A stretch of 64,000 nucleotides of DNA from a virus. Shown here one piece after another: positions 8,800 to 17,037 of the stretch; the stretch's first letter is position 1, and every line of letters begins with the position of its first letter. Location of the stretch: positions 98,912 to 162,911 of IMG/VR virus record IMGVR_UViG_3300037205_000062. One strand, given 5' to 3'. Below the pieces are notes generated by a model that was given only the letters and a program-made list of their open reading frames with translations, searched no databases and was not told the origin of the DNA. The position numbers were made by a program, and so were the translations under genes.

Positions 8800-9900
8800 T
8801 TATCTAATAGAGGTTTCGATTATTCTATTAACAAAATCTTCTTTATTAAATTTAGTTTGAAGTTCTAATCCAAATTTATTAACTCGATCTTTTTCTACTC
8901 TAGTAATTGCTTTACGGCAAGCAAATATAAACTCTTCTTCATTCCAGTCAAAAATATTACCTTGATTAAACATATCACCTTTACGGAAAAATATGTTATC
9001 AACAGAATCTATTTTCCCACTAGGATTAATTAGAACAGAGTTATTACTATTAGCCCAACCTTTATAAGCATGAGCATCTAAAATAACAGCATGTTTTCCA
9101 ATAGCTACTGATTGGAATTCTGGAAGTCCCCACCCCTCACCTCCAGAAACTCCCAAAACAATATCTCCACTATTAAGAAAATCATTATAAATATAATTTT
9201 CTTTAAAATTAGGAAAGAAGTTTACATTAAATGGTTTATCCCCTCCTAAAATTTGTTTAATAAATTCGTGATTTTGTTCGGGAGACAAAAAATGATTAAA
9301 AATAGCGCATTGTAAATGATAACGTCTATCGTTGCCAAAGGCTTTAATCCAAGATTGAATTACTTTTGCGTGATGCTTTCTTTTTTCTAATTTTCCGCAA
9401 AGATTAAATACAATTCTACCATCTTGATGATATTGTTTATTTAATTTTGTAAAATTATAAGAGTCAAAAGCAAGAGGAACATAACTACAATTAACTCCAA
9501 ATAATTTAAAGACAGTACAAGCGTATTCACTACTAAGAATTAAATTATTATTTTTAGCTATATTAAGTTCAATTTTAGTTGGACTATCTAGTTCATAAAA
9601 ACTTAATAATGATTGTTTATAACCATAAGATTCAAGACTTTGATTAAGATGCCATAATTTGAACACTGGAATATCTTTAGTATAGTTTTCTAATGTTTTA
9701 ACTAATTTTGATTGAAGCCAAGCTTTAAAATCTTCTTCTATTTTTTGAGAAGAAAGGTCTATATTAGCAATAGCAAAAAGATATAAATCAATGTCACTTG
9801 TTCCATTCTTTTCTCTTTCAAAGAGAGTTTTTAAAATAAGAGTGGATACTTGGCCTAGTGAAACGCTATTAATTGGAAGATGTAAGGCTAATTTATTCAT
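8800..9900 (-). CDS. glycosyltransferase family 4 (GT-B fold)
   Basis: About 366 residues. The C-terminal half has IVFNLCGKLEKRKHH, the typical start of the GT-B nucleotide-sugar domain, and VLGVSGGEGWGLPEFQSVA, which carries the E-x7-E motif of GT4 glycosyltransferases. I choose the ATG at 9900 (MNKLALHLPINSVS) over an ATG ten codons upstream because the extra residues are unlike the family. It is the first glycan-modification gene of the minus-strand operon. Confidence 0.8.
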   Translation of the reverse strand: MNKLALHLPINSVSLGQVSTLILKTLFEREKNGTSDIDLYLFAIANIDLSSQKIEEDFKAWLQSKLVKTLENYTKDIPVFKLWHLNQSLESYGYKQSLLSFYELDSPTKIELNIAKNNNLILSSEYACTVFKLFGVNCSYVPLAFDSYNFTKLNKQYHQDGRIVFNLCGKLEKRKHHAKVIQSWIKAFGNDRRYHLQCAIFNHFLSPEQNHEFIKQILGGDKPFNVNFFPNFKENYIYNDFLNSGDIVLGVSGGEGWGLPEFQSVAIGKHAVILDAHAYKGWANSNNSVLINPSGKIDSVDNIFFRKGDMFNQGNIFDWNEEEFIFACRKAITRVEKDRVNKFGLELQTKFNKEDFVNRIIETSIR

Positions 9901-9960
9901 TATTATGACTGTAAATAAAGAATATTCCATCTTTACTTACAGTTTTGACTATTCTAAATA

Positions 9961-10269
9961 TCAGAATACTTCACTATTATCTGTTTGTTCGGTAGGAACA
10001 ACCTTAGTTTTAGTTTCTACTGATTGAGTAACTACTTGTTTAGTAGCTTCCCTTGATTCAGCGAAATAAACATTAATATCTGGCTGGGAATCAGTTTTCT
10101 TATCCTTATTAGAAAAGGCGATAATGTCAACCTGTTGACCAGCTTTTACATCAAATGGGAATTTTAATCCACCCTTTAAGTAAGCATCACCCTTTTGTGA
10201 CTTGTTTTTCCATAGACCACCGAGACGGTTAGTTTTCCAATCGGTTTTAGTATTTGTATTTGTAGGCAT
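9961..10269 (-). CDS. hypothetical protein, weakly DUF736-like
   Basis: 102 residues. RLGGLWKNKSQKGDAYLKGG followed by QPDINVYFAE recalls the beta-strand repeat of DUF736 proteins (a G-rich strand, then PDYRVY). The last 30 residues are T/E/V-rich and likely disordered. It is placed just upstream of the GT4 gene. Confidence 0.4.
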   Translation of the reverse strand: MPTNTNTKTDWKTNRLGGLWKNKSQKGDAYLKGGLKFPFDVKAGQQVDIIAFSNKDKKTDSQPDINVYFAESREATKQVVTQSVETKTKVVPTEQTDNSEVF

Positions 10270-10310
10270 AATTTGTTATATTATAATAGACCTTAAATTT
10301 AAGTATTTAT

Positions 10311-10931
10311 TCAAACTATATCTGAAATATTTTTACTATTGATTTTACTTTTCACTAATTTAACGCCCTTGTCATGTAAATTTACTACAGTTTGCGTACT
10401 TAAATTCATTTTTTTAGCTACTTTACTCCAAATCATTTTTTTATCTCCGCAATATCTATATTTAAAAATATTACATATTCTATCATCTTTTAATTGATTT
10501 AGTATATTAAATATATAATGATAATTTTCTATATAATTTTTATTATTATTAGAGTAGTCAGTGGTTGCTTGTTTTTCTTCTATACGAGTTTTAATTTCGT
10601 CGCTATCCATTGGAAGAACTAATTTATCAGAATTCATTGTATTCAGACATAAATATCTAGTACAATTCCCTATCCAAGTTGATAATTTAGCATTCTTTTT
10701 AGACTTAAAAGAAAGAATACAACGGTAAATAACGTAATTTTTTTCATCAAAAATATCTTTAATATTAATACCACTAAGTAAGAGTGCTAAATTATACTTT
10801 TGACATATTTTATAAAAAATATTTTCATATCTTTTACAAATCTCATTAAATGAATCATTGTCACCGTATTTCTTAACTGAATTAATTAATTGTAAATCAG
10901 TTTTTTGTTCTGGTAGTTTATTGTTTTTCAT
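10311..10931 (-). CDS. RNA polymerase sigma factor (sigma-70 superfamily, small)
   Basis: 206 residues. DLQLINSVKKYGDNDSFNEI starts a region-2-like helix set, and FKSKKNAKLSTWIGNCTRYL matches the region 2.3/2.4 pattern. The C-terminus WSKVAKKMNLSTQTVVNLHD is a helix-turn-helix like region 4. It probably directs host RNA polymerase to a phage promoter class. It overlaps the upstream diphosphohydrolase-like gene by 14 bases. A second, unrelated-looking sigma factor lies at 17038. Confidence 0.7.
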   Translation of the reverse strand: MKNNKLPEQKTDLQLINSVKKYGDNDSFNEICKRYENIFYKICQKYNLALLLSGINIKDIFDEKNYVIYRCILSFKSKKNAKLSTWIGNCTRYLCLNTMNSDKLVLPMDSDEIKTRIEEKQATTDYSNNNKNYIENYHYIFNILNQLKDDRICNIFKYRYCGDKKMIWSKVAKKMNLSTQTVVNLHDKGVKLVKSKINSKNISDIV

Positions 10932-11328
10932 TACAAAGTTTTTTAATAACTTCTATAGGTAAATCTTTAGGTAAATCATCTAATTCTTTTGGAAGTAGCC
11001 CTATTTCAATTCTTTTCTTTGTATCAATTAAACAGAGTAAATTCCAAGCCGCCGCAGTTAAATGAGGTTCATCATTTTGACCCCTCAAAGCTTTATTTAG
11101 ATGACGTTTAGCTGAATCCGCATATCTTGAAAGAGGTTGGCCTTTTTCCCAATTTCTTTCGCCGTACTTAATCGCTCCACCTTCAAAATGCTTTGCTATC
11201 TCTTCTTCCGCAAACATTGGTAGTAAATCAAATCTTCCTTTACCATCTCTAGTGTCTCTTCTCGAACCTGTATTAAATTCTTGTCTCTTACCAGAATCTT
11301 TAATTACAGGAGTTATTTTAGTAGTCAT
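10918..11328 (-). CDS. dATP/dGTP diphosphohydrolase-like protein (DUF5664 type)
   Basis: 136 residues. GRFDLLPMFAEEEIAKHFE, GAIKYGERNWEKGQPLSRY and HLTAAAWNLLCLIDT follow the conserved pattern of the DUF5664/MazZ-type domain in order. In cyanophage S-2L the related MazZ hydrolyses dGTP and dATP. Here it most likely trims purine deoxynucleotide pools. It is the promoter-proximal gene of the minus-strand block. Confidence 0.75.
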   Translation of the reverse strand: MTTKITPVIKDSGKRQEFNTGSRRDTRDGKGRFDLLPMFAEEEIAKHFEGGAIKYGERNWEKGQPLSRYADSAKRHLNKALRGQNDEPHLTAAAWNLLCLIDTKKRIEIGLLPKELDDLPKDLPIEVIKKLCNEKQ

Positions 11329-11339
11329 ATATTATAGAC

Positions 11340-11880
11340 ATTAAAAAGTACATGTTTATTCAATTTTTATCGGATAAAAATTAATCCTTTCAGGATTTTC
11401 TTAAACCACCTTTCATTATTTAATAATATGTAATATATAACAGTGTGTTGACGCAGTTTCTCCCCTGAAAAGGTTTTTATAAAATATGTATTGGTTCAAG
11501 ATGCTGGTTGGCCTATCATCTTATGTATTTTATAACTATCCAACGGTCGTCACTTCCAGTTTAAGGTACTAACGTGACCCCATGTTTTTGACATGAAAAG
11601 ACTAATTTGAATTAACGTTTTATGTTCCATTCAATGCTTTATCAGTTTGTTGTTTATTCAGTTCGGCACGCAAGTAATATGCGTAATATCTGGCTCTCAC
11701 CAACTTGATTCCGTCTAACTGATGTCCGTTTCTAACCAATTTTCGGACTATTACTCAACAAGTGGCCGATTTTATATATCTACGAGCAATTTGTTGAATC
11801 GTCATATTTATTAAGACACAAAAATACATCTTTTTATTCAAACTCATTGAATATTTTTTTTCTATAACTGTCTATTTATA
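11340..11880. other. divergent intergenic region (about 540 bases)
   Basis: No intact gene is seen. The region separates the minus-strand block from the plus-strand block, so promoters for both directions should lie here, but I see no clear TTGACA/TATAAT pair. It holds a broken small ORF on the minus strand (11620-11805) and an imperfect inverted repeat at about 11476-11541 (TATAAAATA at one end, TATTTTATA at the other, with AAGATG/CATCTT inside). Confidence 0.6.
11620..11805 (-). pseudogene. small basic ORF interrupted by one in-frame TGA
   Basis: Reading from the ATG at 11805 gives MTIQQIARRYIKSATC, then TGA (11757-11755), then an open frame of 44 residues rich in R, K, Y and L, ending at TAA. 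Both halves look like one helical, basic, HTH-like protein. Other genes in the window end in TGA, so the code is not reassigned genome-wide. Either it is a pseudogene or the TGA is read through. Confidence 0.4.
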
Positions 11881-11881
11881 T

Positions 11882-12238
11882 ATGAACGAATTAGAATTTT
11901 TAAGTTTTATTATAGTTATACTTTATGTTTTATTTGACACGGATGCTATACCAGAATATCTTGGATTAATTGATAAAAATTGGTTTAAAATAAATGATTA
12001 TAATAAATTTAAACAAATAGGTTCAATTCCTTTGAGTTATCTTGAATGGTTATCATCTTTGTTTCCTAATAATTTTTTTCTCAAATTGCTATCTTGTTCT
12101 ACTTGTTTAATTCCTTGGTTAGTATTTTTATTTAATTTTTTGTGTAATCTTAATTGGAAAACGATAGGATATGAAATACTCATAGTTTGGGTAACTTATC
12201 CATTATTGAGAAGGATAATTAAGAAGTTATATGAATAG
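11882..12238 (+). CDS. membrane protein, hypothetical
   Basis: 118 residues with hydrophobic segments at about 5-20, 70-95 and 95-110, the middle one containing a cysteine pair (SCSTCLIPWLVFL). First gene of the rightward block. Similar small membrane proteins with a CxxC occur in phages; function unknown. Confidence 0.55.
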   Translation: MNELEFLSFIIVILYVLFDTDAIPEYLGLIDKNWFKINDYNKFKQIGSIPLSYLEWLSSLFPNNFFLKLLSCSTCLIPWLVFLFNFLCNLNWKTIGYEILIVWVTYPLLRRIIKKLYE

Positions 12239-12689
12239 TATTATATTTAACAGGATACAGGAACAACAAAAACACAATTCAATTTCTAAACCTAAAATTG
12301 TAACAAATAAACCAATTATTGAACCAATTAGTCCTGAAAAATTACAAAACGAATTAGAACATTTATTTCAAGTAGAACAAGTAAATAATTCTATTATTGA
12401 AAAGAAAAATATTCAAGAATTTCCAGACTTATTTCATTTTGTAGAATGGTATTTAGGAAAAGAAAGTCTTTTTTTAGAAAAGCAAAATGAAGCACTAAAA
12501 ACTTTAGTACAAGCAAGAGATTTAATTAATGTTGGTTGCGCTTGTAAGAGAACTCAAAGAATTGAAGCGGCGCATAATTATTTTAAGATTTTTTGGGCTA
12601 ATAACGCTAAAACTAATTTAGTATCATCAGTATTACAAGCATGTAAAACTGAATCTGTTTTATTTGGTAATTTTCTACATTATCCATAA
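12231..12689 (+). CDS. hypothetical protein (152 aa)
   Basis: Soluble protein overlapping the membrane protein gene by 8 bases. The C-terminal region (GCACKRTQRIEAAHNYFKIF) is helical and cysteine-containing. It precedes the ribonucleotide reductase gene by about 80 bases. No family recognised. Confidence 0.5.
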   Translation: MNSIIFNRIQEQQKHNSISKPKIVTNKPIIEPISPEKLQNELEHLFQVEQVNNSIIEKKNIQEFPDLFHFVEWYLGKESLFLEKQNEALKTLVQARDLINVGCACKRTQRIEAAHNYFKIFWANNAKTNLVSSVLQACKTESVLFGNFLHYP

Positions 12690-12769
12690 TACACATAAAA
12701 AGTTCATTTATAAATAAATGATTTTTTCCTTGCGTTTTAAGTAAAACTAATGTAATATAATTTTATCAT

Positions 12770-14917
12770 ATGACAATAAATAAAGAGGTTGAAAAGGTTG
12801 GGGTAGATTATTTGGAAGAAATATCAAATTTTATATTTTTAAGTAAATATAGTAGATATAACGAAAAATTAGGAAGACGTGAATCTTGGAATGAGGCAGT
12901 TTCTAGGGTAGAAAACATGCATTTGAAAAAGTATTACTTCTTATCTGATAAGGATAAACAAGAAATTAATCAATCTTTTGATTTAGTTAGAAGTAAGATG
13001 GTAGTTCCATCAATGCGTTCATTACAATTTGGTGGTAAAGCTATTGAAGCTAAAAATGAAAAAATTTATAATTGTTGCGTAAGACATATTGATTCTATTC
13101 GTTCGTTCGCGGAGGTTCTTTATTTACTATTATGTGGTTGTGGTGTTGGATTAGGTATTTCAAAGTATTTTTTAAACAGACTTTCTTTTTTGGCAAATGA
13201 AAAAGATAAAACTGGTTCTATTTTAACTTATACAGTTACAGATAGTATAGAAGGATGGTCTGATTCAGTTGAAGTATTATTAATGTCCTTTTTTAAAAAT
13301 ACTCCATTAACAGGACGAAAAGTAGTATTTGATTATAGTAAAATTCGCGCCGAAGGAGAATCACTTAAAACTAGCGGAGGTAAAGCACCTGGATATAAAG
13401 GTTTGAAACAATGTCATAAAAAAATAAAGGAATTATTAGATCATGTTATTGAATATAAACATCAATCAAGACTTAAAACAATTGATGCTTATGATATTAT
13501 CATGCATTGTGCTGATGCTACATTAAGTGGCGGAGTAAGACGTTCTGCTACTAGTGTTATATTTGATAAAAATGATGAAGATATGATTAATGCTAAGGCT
13601 AAATTTAAGGTCGATAAGGTTTTTCATTTTAGTCATATTGGTGAGGAAACTGTTGGAGGGTTTACTAATAAAATTTACGAGGGCAAAATTAATTTTGAAG
13701 GTTCAAGATATGAAATTCAAATTAAGGAATATGAACTTGAAGATTTAAAAAATAATTTGGTAAGTTGGAATCATTTATTTCCACAAAGAGCAAGATCAAA
13801 TAATAGCGTTTTATTATTAAGGGACAAAACTACGCAAGAGGAATTTGCGAAAATTATTGAAAGGACTAAACAGTTTGGAGAGCCAGGTTTTGTATGGGGA
13901 AATCATCCTTGGCAACTTTTTAATCCATGTTTTGAGATTGGTTTTATTCCAGTTACCAAAGATGGAATTTGTGGTGTGCAATTTTGTAATTTAACCTCAC
14001 AAAATGGTAGAAAAATTACTTCTAAAGAAGAATTTAAGAAATCTGTTATATCTGCCACGATTATTGGAACTTTACAAGCTGGATATACTCATTTTCCATA
14101 TCTTTCTAAGGTTTCGGAAGATTTAACGAAAGAAGAATCCCTTTTAGGAGTTAGCATAACTGGCATGATGGACAATCCTGATATTTTATTAAATCCAGAA
14201 TATCAAAAAGAAATGGCCGAATTATCTATAGAAGTTAATAAAATTTGGAGCCAAAAACTTCAAATAAATCAAGCGGCCAGAATTACTTGTGTTAAACCAG
14301 AAGGAACATCTAGTCTTATTTTGGGTACTGGTTCTGGTATTCACGCGCATCACGCTCGTAAATATTTTAGACGAGTACAAGTAAATAAGCTAGAAACCAT
14401 TTATAAATATTTTAAGAAATTTAATCAACATTTATCTGAACCCTCTGTATGGTCCGCTAATAAAACTGATGATGTAATCTGTTTCCCAATTGAAGTTTCG
14501 CCAAGAGCTATGATTAAAAAGGATTTGAGCGCTATTAAGCATTTAGATTATATTAAGTCTACTCAAGAGAATTGGGTCTTATCTGGCGTAACCAAAGCTA
14601 ATCAAAAACCAATTGAACATAATGTAAGTTGTACTATTATTGTTAAAGATAATGAATGGAATGATGTAATCAAATATATATTTAATAATAAAAATTATTT
14701 TGCCGCCATTTCATTTTTACCAGATGGTAGTGACAAAGTTTACCAACAGGCTCCAATGGAAGCTATTGTAGATGAAAAAGATGAATTAAATTGGAAAAAT
14801 ATTATAAATAATTTCCATAGCGTTGATTACAAGCAACTTAAAGAAACCGATGATAATACTGCTCCAAGCCAAGAAATAGTTTGCGCTGGAGATAAATGTA
14901 GTATTGTAACTATATAA
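12770..14917 (+). CDS. nrdJ: ribonucleoside-triphosphate reductase, adenosylcobalamin-dependent (class II)
   Basis: 715 residues, the usual size of monomeric class II reductases. Visible signatures are VVPSMRSLQFGGKA and YNCCVRH near the N-terminus (first redox cysteine), TPLTGRKVVFDYSKIR, SGGVRRSA, NPCFEIGF with the catalytic cysteine/glutamate pair, GICGVQFCNLTS, and a C-terminal CAGDKCSI cysteine pair for re-reduction. It makes dNTPs from NTPs without oxygen, using coenzyme B12. Its presence implies a host that makes or imports cobalamin. The end of the gene is followed directly by the tmRNA promoter. Confidence 0.93.
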   Translation: MTINKEVEKVGVDYLEEISNFIFLSKYSRYNEKLGRRESWNEAVSRVENMHLKKYYFLSDKDKQEINQSFDLVRSKMVVPSMRSLQFGGKAIEAKNEKIYNCCVRHIDSIRSFAEVLYLLLCGCGVGLGISKYFLNRLSFLANEKDKTGSILTYTVTDSIEGWSDSVEVLLMSFFKNTPLTGRKVVFDYSKIRAEGESLKTSGGKAPGYKGLKQCHKKIKELLDHVIEYKHQSRLKTIDAYDIIMHCADATLSGGVRRSATSVIFDKNDEDMINAKAKFKVDKVFHFSHIGEETVGGFTNKIYEGKINFEGSRYEIQIKEYELEDLKNNLVSWNHLFPQRARSNNSVLLLRDKTTQEEFAKIIERTKQFGEPGFVWGNHPWQLFNPCFEIGFIPVTKDGICGVQFCNLTSQNGRKITSKEEFKKSVISATIIGTLQAGYTHFPYLSKVSEDLTKEESLLGVSITGMMDNPDILLNPEYQKEMAELSIEVNKIWSQKLQINQAARITCVKPEGTSSLILGTGSGIHAHHARKYFRRVQVNKLETIYKYFKKFNQHLSEPSVWSANKTDDVICFPIEVSPRAMIKKDLSAIKHLDYIKSTQENWVLSGVTKANQKPIEHNVSCTIIVKDNEWNDVIKYIFNNKNYFAAISFLPDGSDKVYQQAPMEAIVDEKDELNWKNIINNFHSVDYKQLKETDDNTAPSQEIVCAGDKCSIVTI

Positions 14918-14920
14918 TTC

Positions 14921-14948
14921 TTGACAAATAAGTAAATTTGTGTAATAC
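14921..14948 (+). promoter_or_regulatory. promoter of the tmRNA gene
   Basis: TTGACA at 14921 and TAATAC at 14943 (16-base spacer, TG just before the -10). The predicted start falls about 10 bases later, at the GGGG that begins the tmRNA. Confidence 0.8.
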
Positions 14949-14957
14949 TTAAATATC

Positions 14958-15343
14958 GGGGATGAAAGGTTTCGATTAATAGTATTGAGACTAAGTAGCA
15001 CGCACTGGATTACTGTTGGCCAGTTAAAACATCAGTAAAAACATTAAATGCTAAATCAGCACTTAAATCACTTGTTAGCAAGAGCTTCCTAAAGCTTGCG
15101 CCTCAAGCTGAACTAGCAGTAGCCTAATTAAGACTACTCCATCAACCAAAAGATGCTCGATATTTTGGAAGATGAACTATGCGAGCAAAAAACCTTAGAT
15201 TAATTGGGGTTTAGAATTCAATTAATATAATTGTATTTAATTTTGTTATTTTTAGAATACAATAAGAATTAAAAAATAAACAAGCGTGTAGAGCTAAATT
15301 GATATGTTATTAAGACCCGTCTTCAATGACGGCATCTCCACCA
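14958..15343 (+). ncRNA. ssrA: transfer-messenger RNA (tmRNA)
   Basis: The 5' GGGGATG pairs with the 3' CATCTCC that precedes ACCA, forming the tRNA-like acceptor. The T-arm is CCGTC-TTCAAT-GACGG. A tag frame ends CCTCAAGCTGAACTAGCA then GTAGCC TAA, giving ...PQAELAVA, and the stop sits in a GTAG/CTAC hairpin as in bacterial tmRNAs. Length (386) is typical. tmRNA with SmpB frees stalled ribosomes and tags nascent chains for proteolysis. The resume codon is not certain; GCT (AKSALKS...) is one candidate, giving a rather long tag. It has its own promoter and terminator. Confidence 0.9.
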
Positions 15344-15365
15344 TTGTAAGGCTAGGGATTATAAT

Positions 15366-15400
15366 AAACCCATTCTTTTTGAATAAGATTGGGTTTTTTT
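15366..15400 (+). terminator. intrinsic terminator after the tmRNA
   Basis: A hairpin with AAACCCA...TGGGTTT arms and one internal mismatch is followed by a run of T. It lies 22 bases after the encoded ACCA of the tmRNA. Confidence 0.8.
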
Positions 15401-15413
15401 GTGTCTATATATT

Positions 15414-15554
15414 ATGGGCGAGCAATATAAATTAATAGCAATTAAACGAAAATATATTCCAGAATGGTTATTTTTTGTTATGTCAGTACCAATTGATTTT
15501 ATTAGTCCAAAATGGCTCCCATTTAGGTATTTATTTACTACTCCAATAGAATAA
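15414..15554 (+). CDS. hypothetical protein (46 aa)
   Basis: ATG at 15414 just after the tmRNA terminator. The protein starts MGEQYKLIAIKRKYIPEWLF and is aromatic-rich with one mildly hydrophobic stretch. The next gene starts 4 bases after its stop. Confidence 0.45.
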   Translation: MGEQYKLIAIKRKYIPEWLFFVMSVPIDFISPKWLPFRYLFTTPIE

Positions 15555-15558
15555 AAGT

Positions 15559-15834
15559 ATGCCCGAATCTGACTTACAAAAGGAAATGTTAAGAGAGGCT
15601 AATTTAATACTTGATAGTATAGATTGGTTAGAAAATCAAATAGATAAAAAAATAATTTTATTTGATAAGGCTATGGAAATTAGTGATTTTGAGGTATTAA
15701 AAAATGTTGAATTAGAAATAGAAACCTTATTATTAAAACTCCATAAAGAGGAAGAAAATATGGATAATTATATGATAAAATATAGAAAGCTAATTAAAGA
15801 TGAAAAAGAAAAAATTCTACACAATCCTAAGTAA
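15559..15834 (+). CDS. hypothetical coiled-coil protein (91 aa)
   Basis: Almost entirely helical, with heptad-like leucine/isoleucine spacing and many E/K residues (for example LEIETLLLKLHKEEENM). Function unknown. The following small gene starts inside its end. Confidence 0.5.
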   Translation: MPESDLQKEMLREANLILDSIDWLENQIDKKIILFDKAMEISDFEVLKNVELEIETLLLKLHKEEENMDNYMIKYRKLIKDEKEKILHNPK

Positions 15835-15949
15835 AATTACCAGACATATTTATGGAGCTTTTGAAAGAAACAAAGAGGGTTTGCTTCAAGCTAAAAAATA
15901 TAAAGAAAAGCTGAAAAAAGAAACTAAAATAGATTTTATAATAAAATGA
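15800..15949 (+). CDS. hypothetical basic protein (49 aa)
   Basis: Starts MKKKKFYTILSKITRHIYGA. It overlaps the upstream gene by 35 bases in another frame and its TGA overlaps the next ATG (ATGA). Very lysine-rich and possibly nucleic-acid binding; no family recognised. Confidence 0.4.
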   Translation: MKKKKFYTILSKITRHIYGAFERNKEGLLQAKKYKEKLKKETKIDFIIK

Positions 15950-16176
15950 GTAAAAATAATATAAATGCTTCATGTATTTGTGGTAGTTCAACTAAGACAC
16001 TTGACATGGATAATATAAATAAAATAAATGAATTATTGAATGTTCTTATCGCTTTTGAATATCATAAAGATCAAGAGGAAAAGAAAAATAACGTTAATTT
16101 AAGTGGTCAATCTTTTACTTTATTTCATTTAATACAACTTAAAGAACTTATTGATAAAGAGTATAATTTGAAATAA
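15946..16176 (+). CDS. hypothetical protein (76 aa)
   Basis: Contains CICGSS near the N-terminus, then helical sequence. Start overlaps the previous stop (ATGA), indicating coupled translation. No family recognised. Confidence 0.5.
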   Translation: MSKNNINASCICGSSTKTLDMDNINKINELLNVLIAFEYHKDQEEKKNNVNLSGQSFTLFHLIQLKELIDKEYNLK

Positions 16177-16181
16177 TACAT

Positions 16182-16457
16182 ATGATTACTTTGAGCTTGA
16201 TTAAAGAATTATTTTTTATTTCACTTTACATTAAAAAAATCGTAAGTGTGACGTTTAATATAAAATATAATCTTGATGTTAAAGTAACTCCAGATGGATT
16301 TTTGACTATTTATTATAATGGCAACTATATTTGGCGTGAATTAATAGAGGGGCCAACTTCAATGTTTGGCGTAGAATCATGCGACGCAATTTCTCGTATT
16401 ATTGCTTGTATTGATTCTAATGATTCTTCTTGGCCTAAATATAGGTTCATTCAATAA
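16182..16457 (+). CDS. hypothetical protein (91 aa)
   Basis: N-terminal hydrophobic stretch (LIKELFFISLYIKKIVSV) followed by a soluble beta-rich part. Located 5 bases after the previous gene; probably the last gene of that transcript, because a strong promoter follows. Confidence 0.45.
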   Translation: MITLSLIKELFFISLYIKKIVSVTFNIKYNLDVKVTPDGFLTIYYNGNYIWRELIEGPTSMFGVESCDAISRIIACIDSNDSSWPKYRFIQ

Positions 16458-16461
16458 AATC

Positions 16462-16490
16462 TTGACATTTATATAAGAGTAATTTATACT
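16462..16490 (+). promoter_or_regulatory. sigma-70-type promoter, leaderless arrangement
   Basis: TTGACA, 17 bases, TATACT. The -10 ends only 6 bases before the ATG at 16497, so the predicted transcript starts at the start codon. Confidence 0.8.
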
Positions 16491-16496
16491 TCTTAT

Positions 16497-17036
16497 ATGT
16501 TAGGTACACTAAATAGAACAAGATGTTACTTGGTTGGTTCTATGGAATTCTCAAACGGCCAACCATGGAGAAATTATGTTAAAGAACACTTAAAAGAGAC
16601 TGGAATAATTTTTTTCGATCCTTATCATAAGCCATTTATCTCTTCTATTGAAGAAGATGATGAAGCGAGGAAAGATTTCAAAAACTGGATGCAAGAGGAG
16701 CAATACGATAAAATGGCTAAATTTATGCGTATGATTCGTGCCGATGATCTTAGACTATGCGATTTAAGTGATTTTTTTATAGTTCAAATTAATCCACAGG
16801 TAGCTTCATGGGGTTCAGCAGAAGAATTGACAACGATTAATAGACAAAAAAAACCTGTTTTTATTTTTATAGAAGGTGGCAAAAACAAATGTCCAATATG
16901 GATTATGGGTATGATACCTCACAAATACATTTACAATAATGTTGATGAAATTTTAGAAGTTATAAACAATATTCATTCTGGAGCAAAAGAAATAGATAGT
17001 GATAGATGGCATCTTCTAAAAACAGAATATAGATAA
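16497..17036 (+). CDS. nucleoside 2-deoxyribosyltransferase-like protein
   Basis: 179 residues. CYLVGSMEF at the start, RADDLRLCDLSDFFIVQIN in the middle and VASWGSAEELTTINRQKKPV later follow the order of motifs in phage nucleoside deoxyribosyltransferase-like proteins, with GSxEE as the putative nucleophile region. It could salvage or exchange bases of deoxynucleosides. Transcribed from its own leaderless promoter; the sigma factor gene follows after one base. Confidence 0.65.
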   Translation: MLGTLNRTRCYLVGSMEFSNGQPWRNYVKEHLKETGIIFFDPYHKPFISSIEEDDEARKDFKNWMQEEQYDKMAKFMRMIRADDLRLCDLSDFFIVQINPQVASWGSAEELTTINRQKKPVFIFIEGGKNKCPIWIMGMIPHKYIYNNVDEILEVINNIHSGAKEIDSDRWHLLKTEYR

Positions 17037-17037
17037 T

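Noticed and set aside
11620-11805. Genome-wide reassignment of TGA as sense codon
   Set aside because: Well-supported genes here end in TGA (for example the NAMPT and GMP reductase-like genes), and TAA and TAG are also used as normal stops.
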